Part shown: in pieces, positions 1-6,518 of the stretch
Layout: each line of letters opens with the position of its first letter
How positions within the stretch are numbered: the stretch's first letter is position 1
Assembly: GCA_013619035.1 (NCBI GenBank)
Contig: JABXKX010000566.1
Span: forward strand, 1-10,257
DNA from: Peptostreptococcaceae bacterium
Lineage (GTDB): Bacteria > Bacillota_A > Clostridia > Peptostreptococcales > Acidaminobacteraceae
Direction of reading: 5' to 3'
Length of the DNA stretch: 10,257 bases
Translations under genes and position numbers: made by a program
Notes under the pieces: generated by a model
Told to the model about the DNA's origin: nothing
What the model saw: only the letters and a program-made list of their open reading frames with translations
The model's database searches: none

Positions 1-85
1 GCAACATATCATACCGTTATCGGAATAATATCCAACCAACTTATATCACACTCGTTTTAGTTTGTAATATTTTTTAGTAAACAGA

Positions 86-108
86 TATAATATTCGATAT
101 GATATAAT
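86..108 (+). promoter_or_regulatory. Putative promoter -10 region(s) for the TfoX/MORN gene
   Basis: Two perfect TATAAT hexamers lie at 86-91 and 103-108, upstream of the ribosome-binding site at 121-127. The second would place transcription start near 115 and leave a short leader. No good -35 hexamer is visible at the proper distance from either copy, and the region is AT-rich, so the call is tentative. The first ~80 bases of the window show nothing else recognisable. Confidence 0.35.
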
Positions 109-136
109 TAACTTATAAAAAGAAAGGATGAATAAA

Positions 137-820
137 ATGGCAAAAAAATCTACACTACCGGAAAAATTGTTATCACAATATGATTTAATCGTTTCTAAAA
201 TTCCAGGTATGGAGCGCAAAGGTACCAATCTGCCCTACACTTCCATGAATGGTAATATGTATTCCATGATGAGAAAAGATGGTACTTTGGGCATTCGATT
301 AAGTACTGAAGACCGAGAAGATTTTATAAAAAAATATCAGACCGTTCCTTTTGAGAATTATGGTTCAATGATAAAAGAATATGTCGAAATACCGGAAAAT
401 GTACTGATGGATACGGAAACCATGACTTTCTATATGAAACTTAGTCATGAATATGTTAAAACCCTCAAATCAAAACCGACTAAAAAAGACAAACAAAATA
501 AACAATCTAATGATAGTCAAAATAAAAAGGTAACCCATTTAGTTGGTCAAAAATATAAAAATGGTCAAATTAAATCAATTGTGAAAGATGATCTCCTCAT
601 AAATTACTTTGAAGACGGCACTATAAAAGCCCAGGGTAGAATTATTAATGAGAAAATGAATGGGAAATGGATTTTTAATAAAAAAGGTGGTGCTTTGATG
701 CAAATCGGGCATTTTAAAGATGATATTAAAAATGGCGAATGGATCAGATATGATTCCAAAGGTGAAATTGTTTATCATGTTGAGTTTTCAAATGGAAAAG
801 TAGTTAAAAAGTATATTTAG
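137..820 (+). CDS. TfoX N-terminal-like domain fused to MORN/YwqK-like repeats
   Basis: The protein has 227 residues. Residues ~8-110 resemble the TfoX/Sxy N-terminal domain: an N-terminal helix, a NGNMYSMMRKDG hairpin, and a C-terminal helix ending in LSHEYVKTL. A Lys/Asn/Gln-rich linker follows (~111-133). Residues ~138-227 hold MORN-like repeats of the YwqK antitoxin type, seen in YKNGQIK, YFEDGTIKAQG, MNGKWIF, KNGEWIRYDSKGE and FSNGK. There is no signal peptide or membrane segment, so it is probably cytoplasmic. The ATG at 137 is preferred because AGAAAGG (121-127) lies 9 nt before it; an in-frame ATG at 128 directly abuts that site. TfoX-N proteins of this type are usually ~100-120 residues and stand alone; their biochemical role is unclear, and competence control is shown only for full TfoX/Sxy. 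The gene is monocistronic and convergent with everything downstream. Domain calls are from pattern recognition. Confidence 0.75.
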   Translation: MAKKSTLPEKLLSQYDLIVSKIPGMERKGTNLPYTSMNGNMYSMMRKDGTLGIRLSTEDREDFIKKYQTVPFENYGSMIKEYVEIPENVLMDTETMTFYMKLSHEYVKTLKSKPTKKDKQNKQSNDSQNKKVTHLVGQKYKNGQIKSIVKDDLLINYFEDGTIKAQGRIINEKMNGKWIFNKKGGALMQIGHFKDDIKNGEWIRYDSKGEIVYHVEFSNGKVVKKYI

Positions 821-832
821 AAACATACTTAA

Positions 833-855
833 GGCGCCTCATTTTATGAGGCACC
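833..855 (+). terminator. Terminator hairpin after the TfoX/MORN gene
   Basis: GCCTCAT (836-842) pairs with ATGAGGC (846-852) around a TTT loop. The stem is extended by GG/CC across one mismatch (833-834 with 854-855). It starts 12 nt after the stop codon. The following tract (tatatttgattt) is only moderately T-rich. Confidence 0.6.
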
Positions 856-889
856 TATATTTGATTTAATTATACTAAAATCTATTATC

Positions 890-917
890 ATGATCTCATT
901 TGAATAAATGAGATCAT
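890..917. terminator. Perfect 12-bp hairpin in the convergent intergenic region
   Basis: ATGATCTCATTT (890-901) and AAATGAGATCAT (906-917) form a perfect 12-bp stem with a GAAT loop. It lies between the plus-strand gene and the end of the minus-strand operon. Neither flank has a strong T tract, so it may be a weak bidirectional terminator or simply a transcript-end structure. Confidence 0.45.
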
Positions 918-941
918 ACTTATTTAAAACCTTCATATCCA

Positions 942-1349
942 TCACTTTTCGTTCATTGCTTTACTGATTCTTTTGTATAACAACTTAAAGAATATTTTTG
1001 TATTTTAAAAATTATTCATAGACCCAGAAGTTTTTCCTGCCATATCTGCATAGTTTATACTGAGTACTCTACAAGAATTCTCATCAAGATGTTCTACTTT
1101 TATCACAAAAGTATTCAGAGCTCTTTCATTACCATTAGATGGTTTATCAGCGTCACTATACTTACTGCCACCTGGTGAAAGTTCATGCAGAATTGATTTT
1201 GATGCAAATAGTTTCTTAAAAGGATCGATTGCATTTAGTATAACAAAATCACACTCTGGCATCATCGGAAGTTTAGTAGTTGCAATTGCAGCCTCTAGTC
1301 TACAGTCATCTTTCCAATCATACTTTTCAAGTGGCGGCTTCTCATGATC
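942..1349 (-). pseudogene. Decayed C-terminal coding fragment, family unassigned
   Basis: The minus frame from 1349 down to a TAA at 1005-1007 reads like protein: 115 codons with motifs such as EKYDWKDDCRLEAAIATTKLP and LDENSCRVLSINYADMAGK. It opens directly after a TAA (1350-1352). The first ATG, at 1265, has no ribosome-binding site. After the TAA at 1005 the same frame gives 20 more protein-like codons (NTKIFFKLLYKRISKAMNEK) before a TGA at 942-944. Read upstream past 1352, this frame gives IIDPVSRS, overlapping the end of the preceding remnant in another frame. It is therefore best seen as the tail of the broken gene upstream, or of another gene joined to it by deletion. The last ~60 residues vaguely recall the C-terminus of SRPBCC proteins, but I would not assign it. 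Confidence 0.5.
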
Positions 1350-1369
1350 TTAAGACCGACTCACCGGAT

Positions 1370-1858
1370 CTATAATGCATAACCTTCAGTATATGAAAAC
1401 ATGCCTAGTCCTGGTGATAAAAACATTAGACCAAAATAGTCAAAGCGATGTCTTGTTTTATCAAGTATTAGTCTTGAAAGAGCAGCAGGATTCCTCATCA
1501 ACCTATTCGTCAAGTGAGCTTTACTATTATCAAAATTAATCTTTACAATATTGGTATCACCCACCAAAAATGCTCCATGAACACCAAGACACTGACACAG
1601 ATAAAAATTACCACCTAAGCCATCCGGATACAGTCCTTCAATTAACTTCAAATCATAATCCGAATCAATTGCTGAAGTATTACAGACTGCATAAGCATCT
1701 GGCAAGACTTTAGAGGATTCCGGTCTCTTATTAAACATGGATTGAGCATTCATAACCAATTGATGACCTTTTCTGCCTAAAGACATAAAGTGACGTGAAT
1801 TTGGATACACATTTTTATAGACATTATTCTTCCTTTTCTTCTCCTGATAAATAATCAT
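1370..1858 (-). pseudogene. Carotenoid oxygenase-like protein, N-terminal remnant
   Basis: The frame has 162 codons. Residues ~65-160 match the N-terminal pattern of bacterial carotenoid oxygenase (RPE65/CCD-type) proteins: DLKLIEGLYPDGLGGNFYL, then a GDTNIVKINF segment where family members usually have GDGM, then LTNRLMRNP and a LSPGLGMFSYTEG segment. These Fe(II) enzymes cleave polyene double bonds and form a seven-bladed propeller of ~450-550 residues with four His ligands. This frame stops after the first blades, at a TAG (1370-1372), and no ligand set remains, so it is almost certainly nonfunctional. Its start overlaps the end of the upstream ferredoxin gene by 35 bp. A GGAGAAGAAAAGGAAG stretch there would better serve an out-of-frame ATG at the TAATG junction, hinting at a second frameshift near the start. 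The family call is moderate; the broken state is more certain. Confidence 0.55.
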
Positions 1859-2600
1859 TTAGAGAATAACCCTTCTTAATAGGGATGAATTTAGAGATTC
1901 TTGGTGTAATAGATTTTGTTGGACAGTTGTATAAACATCTCATACACATCATACATTTGAATCCAAACTTAAGTTTACCATTGTCTTTCATTTGTATGTT
2001 TTGCTCTGGACATTCTTTGACACATAAACCACACTTTATACAACTCTTTTTAGCATGGAGTTCAAGTCCAAAGAATCTTGAAGCAAAAGGTTCTACTCTT
2101 CCAATGCCATGGATAACATGCGACTTCAATGATATTTGTTTCTTAGAAACAACAGAGTTTATAATATCTGATGATAATTTTTCAATCACTTTATGAGCCG
2201 AATCAATTTGATCTTTTATTACATCCTCAGGGAAACTCATAATAAACGTCAGTGGCATCGCAATGATGTCATCTACAACAATATTATAGGATTTACTCGC
2301 TAGGATTTTTCTGATTTCTTTTGATGCGGCGTTATTAACCCAACTGGTATTACACCCAACAGCAATCAAACTAACTTTTTTGAATTTATTAGAAGGCATC
2401 ATTTTAACAAATCTCTTTACGGTTCGAGGGGCGTTAAAGGCATGAATAGCGAATAAAATTATTAAATGCTCTGTATTAGGTAACTCACTTGGAATTGTAT
2501 GTTCTAGGGCGTATAAATTGTTAGTATCTAATTGATCACTTAATAACTTTGCAACATGAGCTGTGTTGCCAGTAGGACTAAATTGGACGATTGTAAACAT
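1824..2600 (-). CDS. EFR1-type protein: flavodoxin-like domain plus 2x[4Fe-4S] ferredoxin
   Basis: The protein has 258 residues. Residues 1-~150 are flavodoxin-like, opening with a beta strand and the FMN phosphate-binding loop SPTGNTA (8-14). Residues ~183-230 form a bacterial ferredoxin domain with two [4Fe-4S] motifs: Cys187/190/193/197 (CIKCGLCVKEC) and Cys216/219/222/226 (CMMCMRCLYNC), each followed by Pro. This is the layout of the EFR1 family common in anaerobic Firmicutes. It presumably carries electrons in the cytoplasm by coupling FMN to iron-sulfur clusters; its partner is unknown. The ATG at 2600 has GAGGAG six bases upstream and lies 13 bp after the end of the NmrA-like reading frame. 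It appears intact although both flanking genes are broken. It probably belongs to the MerR-led operon. Confidence 0.85.
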   Translation of the reverse strand: MFTIVQFSPTGNTAHVAKLLSDQLDTNNLYALEHTIPSELPNTEHLIILFAIHAFNAPRTVKRFVKMMPSNKFKKVSLIAVGCNTSWVNNAASKEIRKILASKSYNIVVDDIIAMPLTFIMSFPEDVIKDQIDSAHKVIEKLSSDIINSVVSKKQISLKSHVIHGIGRVEPFASRFFGLELHAKKSCIKCGLCVKECPEQNIQMKDNGKLKFGFKCMMCMRCLYNCPTKSITPRISKFIPIKKGYSLNDYLSGEEKEE

Positions 2601-2613
2601 AGTAGCTCCTCTT

Positions 2614-3228
2614 CTAATAGGCTAAACCTATGGTTTCATTTATATGGTCATTATTTTCTGTAACATTCAGTAGAAAGTGTGCAAGGTCTTGTCTTGAAAT
2701 CTCTTTCCCACCTTTTGGTACTCCTTTTGATGTTATCCTATAGTGTTTTGTTAACTCACCCTCTGTCAATGATAATGGTCGTGCAAGTGTATACTCTAAA
2801 TCACTCGACATAATTATTTAAGCTGCTAATTTATGATCATTAATAAGATGTTTGTAAAATAATTTAGCAATCACATTTGTTATAAACGAAAATTCATCAT
2901 GAATTCCAGCTGATGATATACTGACAATTCTTTTGATATGATTCATTTTCATGCTGCTTACAATTGTTTTTGTCAACTCTGTAATAACCGTTGTTTTGTC
3001 ATTGTCATTACCACGTAAACATGAGATAACCACATCATGATCTGCCATTACTGATGCCATGTCTTCAACTGAGAACAGATCACCTTTAATGATATTTAAA
3101 CCTTTGTTTACAAGAAAAACTTTTTCAGGATTTCTAACATATACAGTAACATTATGACCTCTCATTAGAGCATCTTTCAGAAGTATTGAACCGGTTTGAC
3201 CTGTTGCACCTAAAAGAAATATTCTCAT
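2614..3228 (-). pseudogene. NmrA-like NAD(P)-binding oxidoreductase interrupted by an in-frame TAA
   Basis: Two adjacent reading frames are one gene. The first (3228-2818) encodes residues 1-136, with the Rossmann motif GATGQTG (7-13), VYVRNPEK, GDLF and VSISSAG, typical of the NmrA-like/atypical SDR group of ~205-215 residues. It stops at TAA (2818-2820) after NDHKLAA. The same frame then continues as II-MSSDLEYTLARPLSLT...GGKEISRQDLAHFLL to 2614, which is exactly the family C-terminus (SGLDWTxxRP, ISRxDxAxFLL). Total length with the stop bridged is 204 residues, the normal size. The inner ATG at 2811 has no ribosome-binding site. A single substitution (GAA or CAA to TAA) explains the break. 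The start has an AGGAGAG site and lies 1 nt from the MerR stop. The product would bind NAD(P)H, perhaps as a quinone- or redox-sensing reductase; the substrate is unknown. Confidence 0.85.
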
Positions 3229-3229
3229 A

Positions 3230-4021
3230 CTACTCTCCTACCTTCTCTTGGCTAAATAGCTTCATCATATGAATTCCGATATAATGCTCAATGGATTTTT
3301 CTAAAAATGTATGAGTCGCTTTTTGCATATCTGAATATTGTTTAGGCCAATGTTCTGAACCGCTGTAGAACTCATATAACTTTTGAACCATTTCAGGTTG
3401 TCCATCAGAATACTTCTCAACCATTGTCCACATCTCCTTAGCGAGTGCTTGTGCTTCTTCACTTTCAGATGTAAATCCAGATTTTAATAACGCCGCAGCT
3501 TTTTTCATACAGTTAACTAACCAATCAGAAGGTAATTCTTCTTCACTATATTGTTCATGTATTTGAGTGATATTTTCTAACATATCATCTTCTAAATAAT
3601 TCATCACCCAGTAACTTTCATTGTTTTCTTGTATGAGTTTTACCATATTAGAGTACTTGGACCAATCTACTGTGTCATGTTCATTGATCTCGGTTGTAAT
3701 CATCTCAATTGACTCTAAGATTTTATTGGCTTTTGAAATTTGTTCTTTTATAAGATTTGACTGTTTTGTAAGCATTCTTTTTATATCATCATTTGAGTTG
3801 ATTGGTACCAACCGTTTTTTTATTTCATCTAGTGTTAATCCTAAGGATTTAAGTGTTATGATCTGATGTAAAATCGTAATGTCATTGGCACCATATAACC
3901 GTCTTCCACCGTCACTCATACTTGATGGTTTTAGAAGACCTATCTTATCATAATACTGTAATGTTCTTACTGTTACATGTGCTTGGTTTGCAAGTTGACC
4001 CACTGTAATTCGTTCTATCAT
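3230..4021 (-). CDS. MerR-family transcriptional regulator with TipAS-like effector domain
   Basis: The protein has 263 residues. Residues 4-72 are a MerR winged helix-turn-helix (TVGQLANQAHVTVRTLQYYDKIGLL, then GGRRLYGANDI and LGLTLDEIKKRL). Residues ~78-115 form the antiparallel dimer coiled coil. Residues ~120-255 resemble the all-helical TipAS antibiotic-recognition domain (Trp-rich, with EEAQALAKEMWTMVEKYS and YEFYSGSEHW). TipAL-group regulators bind hydrophobic drugs or signals and untwist an overlong promoter spacer. The ATG at 4021 is chosen because AGGAGG lies six bases upstream; an in-frame TTG at 4036 overlaps that site. The gene heads the operon and abuts the NmrA-like gene by 1 nt. 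Its promoter holds a matching dyad, so it probably activates itself and its operon. The ligand cannot be inferred; TipA's thiostrepton-reactive Cys cannot be assigned to Cys171 without alignment. Confidence 0.88.
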   Translation of the reverse strand: MIERITVGQLANQAHVTVRTLQYYDKIGLLKPSSMSDGGRRLYGANDITILHQIITLKSLGLTLDEIKKRLVPINSNDDIKRMLTKQSNLIKEQISKANKILESIEMITTEINEHDTVDWSKYSNMVKLIQENNESYWVMNYLEDDMLENITQIHEQYSEEELPSDWLVNCMKKAAALLKSGFTSESEEAQALAKEMWTMVEKYSDGQPEMVQKLYEFYSGSEHWPKQYSDMQKATHTFLEKSIEHYIGIHMMKLFSQEKVGE

Positions 4022-4040
4022 AATACACCTCCTCAAACTA

Positions 4041-4071
4041 AGTATAACTCATGACGTAACGTAACGAGCAA
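4041..4071 (-). promoter_or_regulatory. MerR-type promoter with 19-bp spacer and operator dyad
   Basis: On the minus strand TTGCTC (4066-4071) and TATACT (4041-4046) are separated by exactly 19 bp. This suboptimal spacing is characteristic of MerR-activated promoters. The spacer region holds a 21-bp dyad at 4048-4068 (CTCnTnACGT-T-ACGTnAnGAG, 8 of 10 half-site positions paired), centred between the two hexamers as in known MerR operators. The start codon is ~20 bp downstream, behind AGGAGG. This strongly suggests autoregulation by the MerR/TipAS protein. Confidence 0.8.
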
Positions 4072-4083
4072 GAGAAAAACAAA

Positions 4084-4103
4084 AAAACACTTTACAGTGT
4101 TTT
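4084..4103 (-). terminator. Rho-independent terminator, second of a tandem pair
   Basis: On the minus strand AAAACACT pairs with AGTGTTTT around GTAA and is followed by a T-rich run (TTTTTTGTTTTT) to about 4072. It lies downstream of the serine-hydrolase/GNAT gene and just upstream of the MerR promoter, insulating that promoter from read-through. Confidence 0.75.
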
Positions 4104-4160
4104 GAGTCATCCATTATATTTATTCTCAGTCCGTAATATATCAGAAAAAAATGTATTTGA

Positions 4161-4187
4161 AAAATAAAAACCTATCATAAGATAGGT
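4161..4187 (-). terminator. Rho-independent terminator after the serine hydrolase-GNAT gene
   Basis: On the minus strand ACCTATC pairs with GATAGGT around TTAT (4170-4187), followed by TTTTTATTTT. The hairpin begins 8 nt after the stop codon of the gene ending at 4195. Confidence 0.8.
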
Positions 4188-4194
4188 CTTTAAA

Positions 4195-5664
4195 TTAGAA
4201 CTCCATAACTAATTCCATGCCACCATCATAAACTGACTTTGGCACAAAACCCGCGTTCATATATATTTTTTTTGCCCCTATGTTTTGTCTACTCACACCT
4301 ATAGTCAAAGTTTTTGCACCTTCTTTTTTAAGATATTCTACTGCCCATTTAACCATATGTTTACCATAACCTCTGTTTTGGAAACGCTTATCTATGATGA
4401 TAATATCGATGCTGTAGTCCTCTTTCTTTTTGTCCACATTTAAAACTAGTAATCCTACAACGAGGTTACCTTCCATCTGTACAAAAGTCTTTTTGGTCTT
4501 ATACATCAATCCCATAGCAACAGATCCTTTTGCATCAAGTACGAAGCTGTTTTGCTCATCTTCAATAGATATGTTCATGGCATCCCAGAAATTTTGTTTG
4601 TTTAACTTAATCATTTTTGTATCCAGTGGATAAGTCAAAACTGAAGCAACTGTTTCTCTTGAATCCCTTCTAAAATAACGCCATGAATTGTCTACAAATT
4701 TGAATGTCTGACCTTCATTCACTAGACTTGCAAAAGCCACTCCAGTTTTATGATTCATGTAGCAATAGAAGCCATAACCTAAAAATTCGGTATTAGCACA
4801 ATCAAATCCATTAGCATTTGAAAAAAGTATTCCTCTGCCTTCTTCGTTATATTTCAAAGCTTTCTTCCAAAGCTTCTTTGAAATAATTTTTCTTGTGCTC
4901 AAAGAAACCATCAGGTTTATCATATCTTTTACTGTCACATCAAATAAACCATCTATGTCATAATCAATTGGCATACTTACAAGTTCAGTTCTTTTGTGAA
5001 CTGTATATGATAAGCTTTCTTGTGATTGATTTCTACTTACAGTCGACATATTTAAAGGATTAAAAACCTTCTCTTTTAGATAATCAAAGGACTCCTGGTT
5101 TGTTACAGCTTTCAAAATTTCACATAAGAAAACAACATTGGTTTCTGATCCTATCTTTTTAGAACCCGGTTCATAGTCTAGATTGCAAGATTCTATTAAA
5201 GAATAGACCTTTTTAAACTCTCTATTCTCGTATAATACCTGCTTCTCTTTTCGAACACGATCATGTTCTGATAACTCTAGATATCTTGCATCAGCTTCAA
5301 GTTCAACCATTAAATTTTCATGGTAGAAGTCAATTAAACCGGACTCATTTCGAAGTAAATGTTCAACTGTAATTTTATCGCTGTGTTTAAATTTCGGGAA
5401 AAATTCTTTTAAAGAATCATTCAATTTTAATTTTCCTTCATCAATTGCTATTAATACGGCTAGACTGATAAAAAACATTTCATTTGAATCCAAGGTGTAT
5501 TTCGTATCGTTTTTTGTAGGAATCTCTAGTTCTCGATTAGCATAACCATAGTGATTGTTATGTAGGATTTCTCCATCCTTTAATAGAATAAAATTTCCTG
5601 ACAAATTCCAATCATTTGATACTTTATCTATTTCTTGTTTTATCTGTACTTTATCTAATTTCAT
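4195..5664 (-). CDS. Beta-lactamase-like pseudoenzyme domain fused to a GNAT acetyltransferase
   Basis: The protein has 489 residues. Residues ~5-330 follow the serine beta-lactamase/PBP-like (class C) fold: FILLKDGEILHNNHYGYANRE, a helix IDEGKLKLNDSLKEFFP, ITVEHLLRNESGL and PGSKKIGSETN. The catalytic motifs are lost, however. The SxxK position reads S60-N-E-M63 (Lys to Met), and the usual YSN before TNxxxL reads GSE (172-174), so acylation chemistry is unlikely. Residues ~350-489 are a GNAT domain with the acetyl-CoA loop RFQNRGYG (427-434), NIGAKKIYMNAGF (Tyr468 near the usual general-acid position) and a SpeG/BltD-like IEDEQNSFV segment. The enzyme part is therefore probably an N-acetyltransferase, and the N-terminal domain probably binds a ligand. 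No signal peptide is seen. The ATG follows a G7-containing site (AAGGGGGGGAACA). The gene is monocistronic with its own terminators. Confidence 0.8.
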   Translation of the reverse strand: MKLDKVQIKQEIDKVSNDWNLSGNFILLKDGEILHNNHYGYANRELEIPTKNDTKYTLDSNEMFFISLAVLIAIDEGKLKLNDSLKEFFPKFKHSDKITVEHLLRNESGLIDFYHENLMVELEADARYLELSEHDRVRKEKQVLYENREFKKVYSLIESCNLDYEPGSKKIGSETNVVFLCEILKAVTNQESFDYLKEKVFNPLNMSTVSRNQSQESLSYTVHKRTELVSMPIDYDIDGLFDVTVKDMINLMVSLSTRKIISKKLWKKALKYNEEGRGILFSNANGFDCANTEFLGYGFYCYMNHKTGVAFASLVNEGQTFKFVDNSWRYFRRDSRETVASVLTYPLDTKMIKLNKQNFWDAMNISIEDEQNSFVLDAKGSVAMGLMYKTKKTFVQMEGNLVVGLLVLNVDKKKEDYSIDIIIIDKRFQNRGYGKHMVKWAVEYLKKEGAKTLTIGVSRQNIGAKKIYMNAGFVPKSVYDGGMELVMEF

Positions 5665-5694
5665 TGTTCCCCCCCTTATTTCTTTACAATAAAT

Positions 5695-5703
5695 AGTATA
5701 TCA
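5695..5703 (-). promoter_or_regulatory. Putative extended -10 promoter of the hydrolase-GNAT gene
   Basis: The minus strand reads TGATATACT, an extended -10 (TGn-TATACT), about 30 bp upstream of the ATG at 5664. No convincing -35 hexamer is visible at 17 bp, as expected for extended -10 promoters. Confidence 0.45.
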
Positions 5704-5768
5704 CAAGCATATAATCAAATATTTGGAAAAATCAGTTTTAATGATATATGCATATTTAGGGAAGCAAC

Positions 5769-5807
5769 AAAAAAATTATGAGATATACTATCTGTATATC
5801 TCATAAT
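5769..5807 (-). terminator. Rho-independent terminator of the deaminase-kinase operon
   Basis: A perfect 14-bp stem (5775-5788 with 5794-5807, 5-nt loop) is followed on the minus strand by a run of seven Ts (5769-5775). It lies ~68 bp after the stop of the kinase-like gene. Confidence 0.85.
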
Positions 5808-5874
5808 CCAATATGAAAAGTTTTATTATATTTAATATTCTTTCCACAATTTGTATGTATTATTTATGATTTCA

Positions 5875-6501
5875 TTAATAGTCTGTATCTAAACAGAATT
5901 CTTTTTTGATCAATTTATAGATATCTTCTACTCCAACTTTACCATCAATTTCTAGAGTGGAATACTCCAATTCTATTGCCTTTTTTCTAACTATTGTTGC
6001 ATAATCAATATCTCGTTGCATCCAATTCTCGTAAGCCTTTTTCCAGTCTGTACAACTTGAAAGATACCCTTCTACCCATTCTCTCTCTTTGTATTTTTCT
6101 AACTGAAAGTCTCTAGAAGGTGTCATACAAACATATCGATTCTTAGCTATATCATTTGCATGCATAAATTCTGGTAATAAAGCTGCGCCTTCAACAATTA
6201 CATAATCATCAACAAACCGCTCTTCAATGTCTTTCTTTATCATAGTTAAAGCATATCTATAAAATTCAAATTCTTCAATGACTTGTTCATTAACATTTCT
6301 AAGCCAAATTTCATCTTGGGTCATTTTACGGATCGAAGTCATCAACCTATTTTTCTCTTGAACGCCTATCTCAATAAATCTATCTAGATAGTCATCACAC
6401 TTATAATATTTAAATCCAAACTCATTCACAAGCATTTCAGAAATTGTACTTTTCCCACAACAAGGTGAGCCACCTAACCAATATATTTTATTCTTATTCA
6501 T
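5875..6501 (-). CDS. P-loop NTPase, kinase-like (AAA_33/zeta-toxin-like fold)
   Basis: The protein has 208 residues. A Walker A motif GGSPCCGKST (10-19, Lys17) sits directly after the first beta strand. YKCDDYL follows (~32-38), a common substrate or Asp position in small nucleoside and antibiotic kinases, and then a hydrophobic strand VIVEGAALLPE. MQRDIDYATIVRKKA near the C-terminus could supply lid arginines. It most resembles uncharacterised Firmicutes P-loop kinases; the phosphate acceptor is unknown. The ATG at 6501 has AAAGGG six bases upstream; an in-frame TTG at 6516 overlaps that site and is unlikely. The start is 17 bp after the deaminase stop, so the two are co-transcribed and may act on the same small molecule (for example a nucleoside-like compound). 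The cytoplasm is the expected location. Alternatives include a chloramphenicol phosphotransferase-like enzyme or a nucleotide kinase. Confidence 0.75.
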   Translation of the reverse strand: MNKNKIYWLGGSPCCGKSTISEMLVNEFGFKYYKCDDYLDRFIEIGVQEKNRLMTSIRKMTQDEIWLRNVNEQVIEEFEFYRYALTMIKKDIEERFVDDYVIVEGAALLPEFMHANDIAKNRYVCMTPSRDFQLEKYKEREWVEGYLSSCTDWKKAYENWMQRDIDYATIVRKKAIELEYSTLEIDGKVGVEDIYKLIKKEFCLDTDY

Positions 6502-6518
6502 TTTATTCCCTTTCAAAA

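Noticed and set aside
1885..2196. Plus-strand open frame of ~103 codons
   Set aside because: It lies fully antisense to the ferredoxin domain of the EFR1-type gene; no RBS or recognisable protein.
3621..3866. Plus-strand open frame of ~81 codons
   Set aside because: It is antisense to the coiled-coil region of the MerR gene and has no independent support.
5775..5807. 14-bp perfect inverted repeat as a phage or transposon attachment site
   Set aside because: A T run directly follows it on the strand of the upstream gene, so a Rho-independent terminator is the simpler reading.
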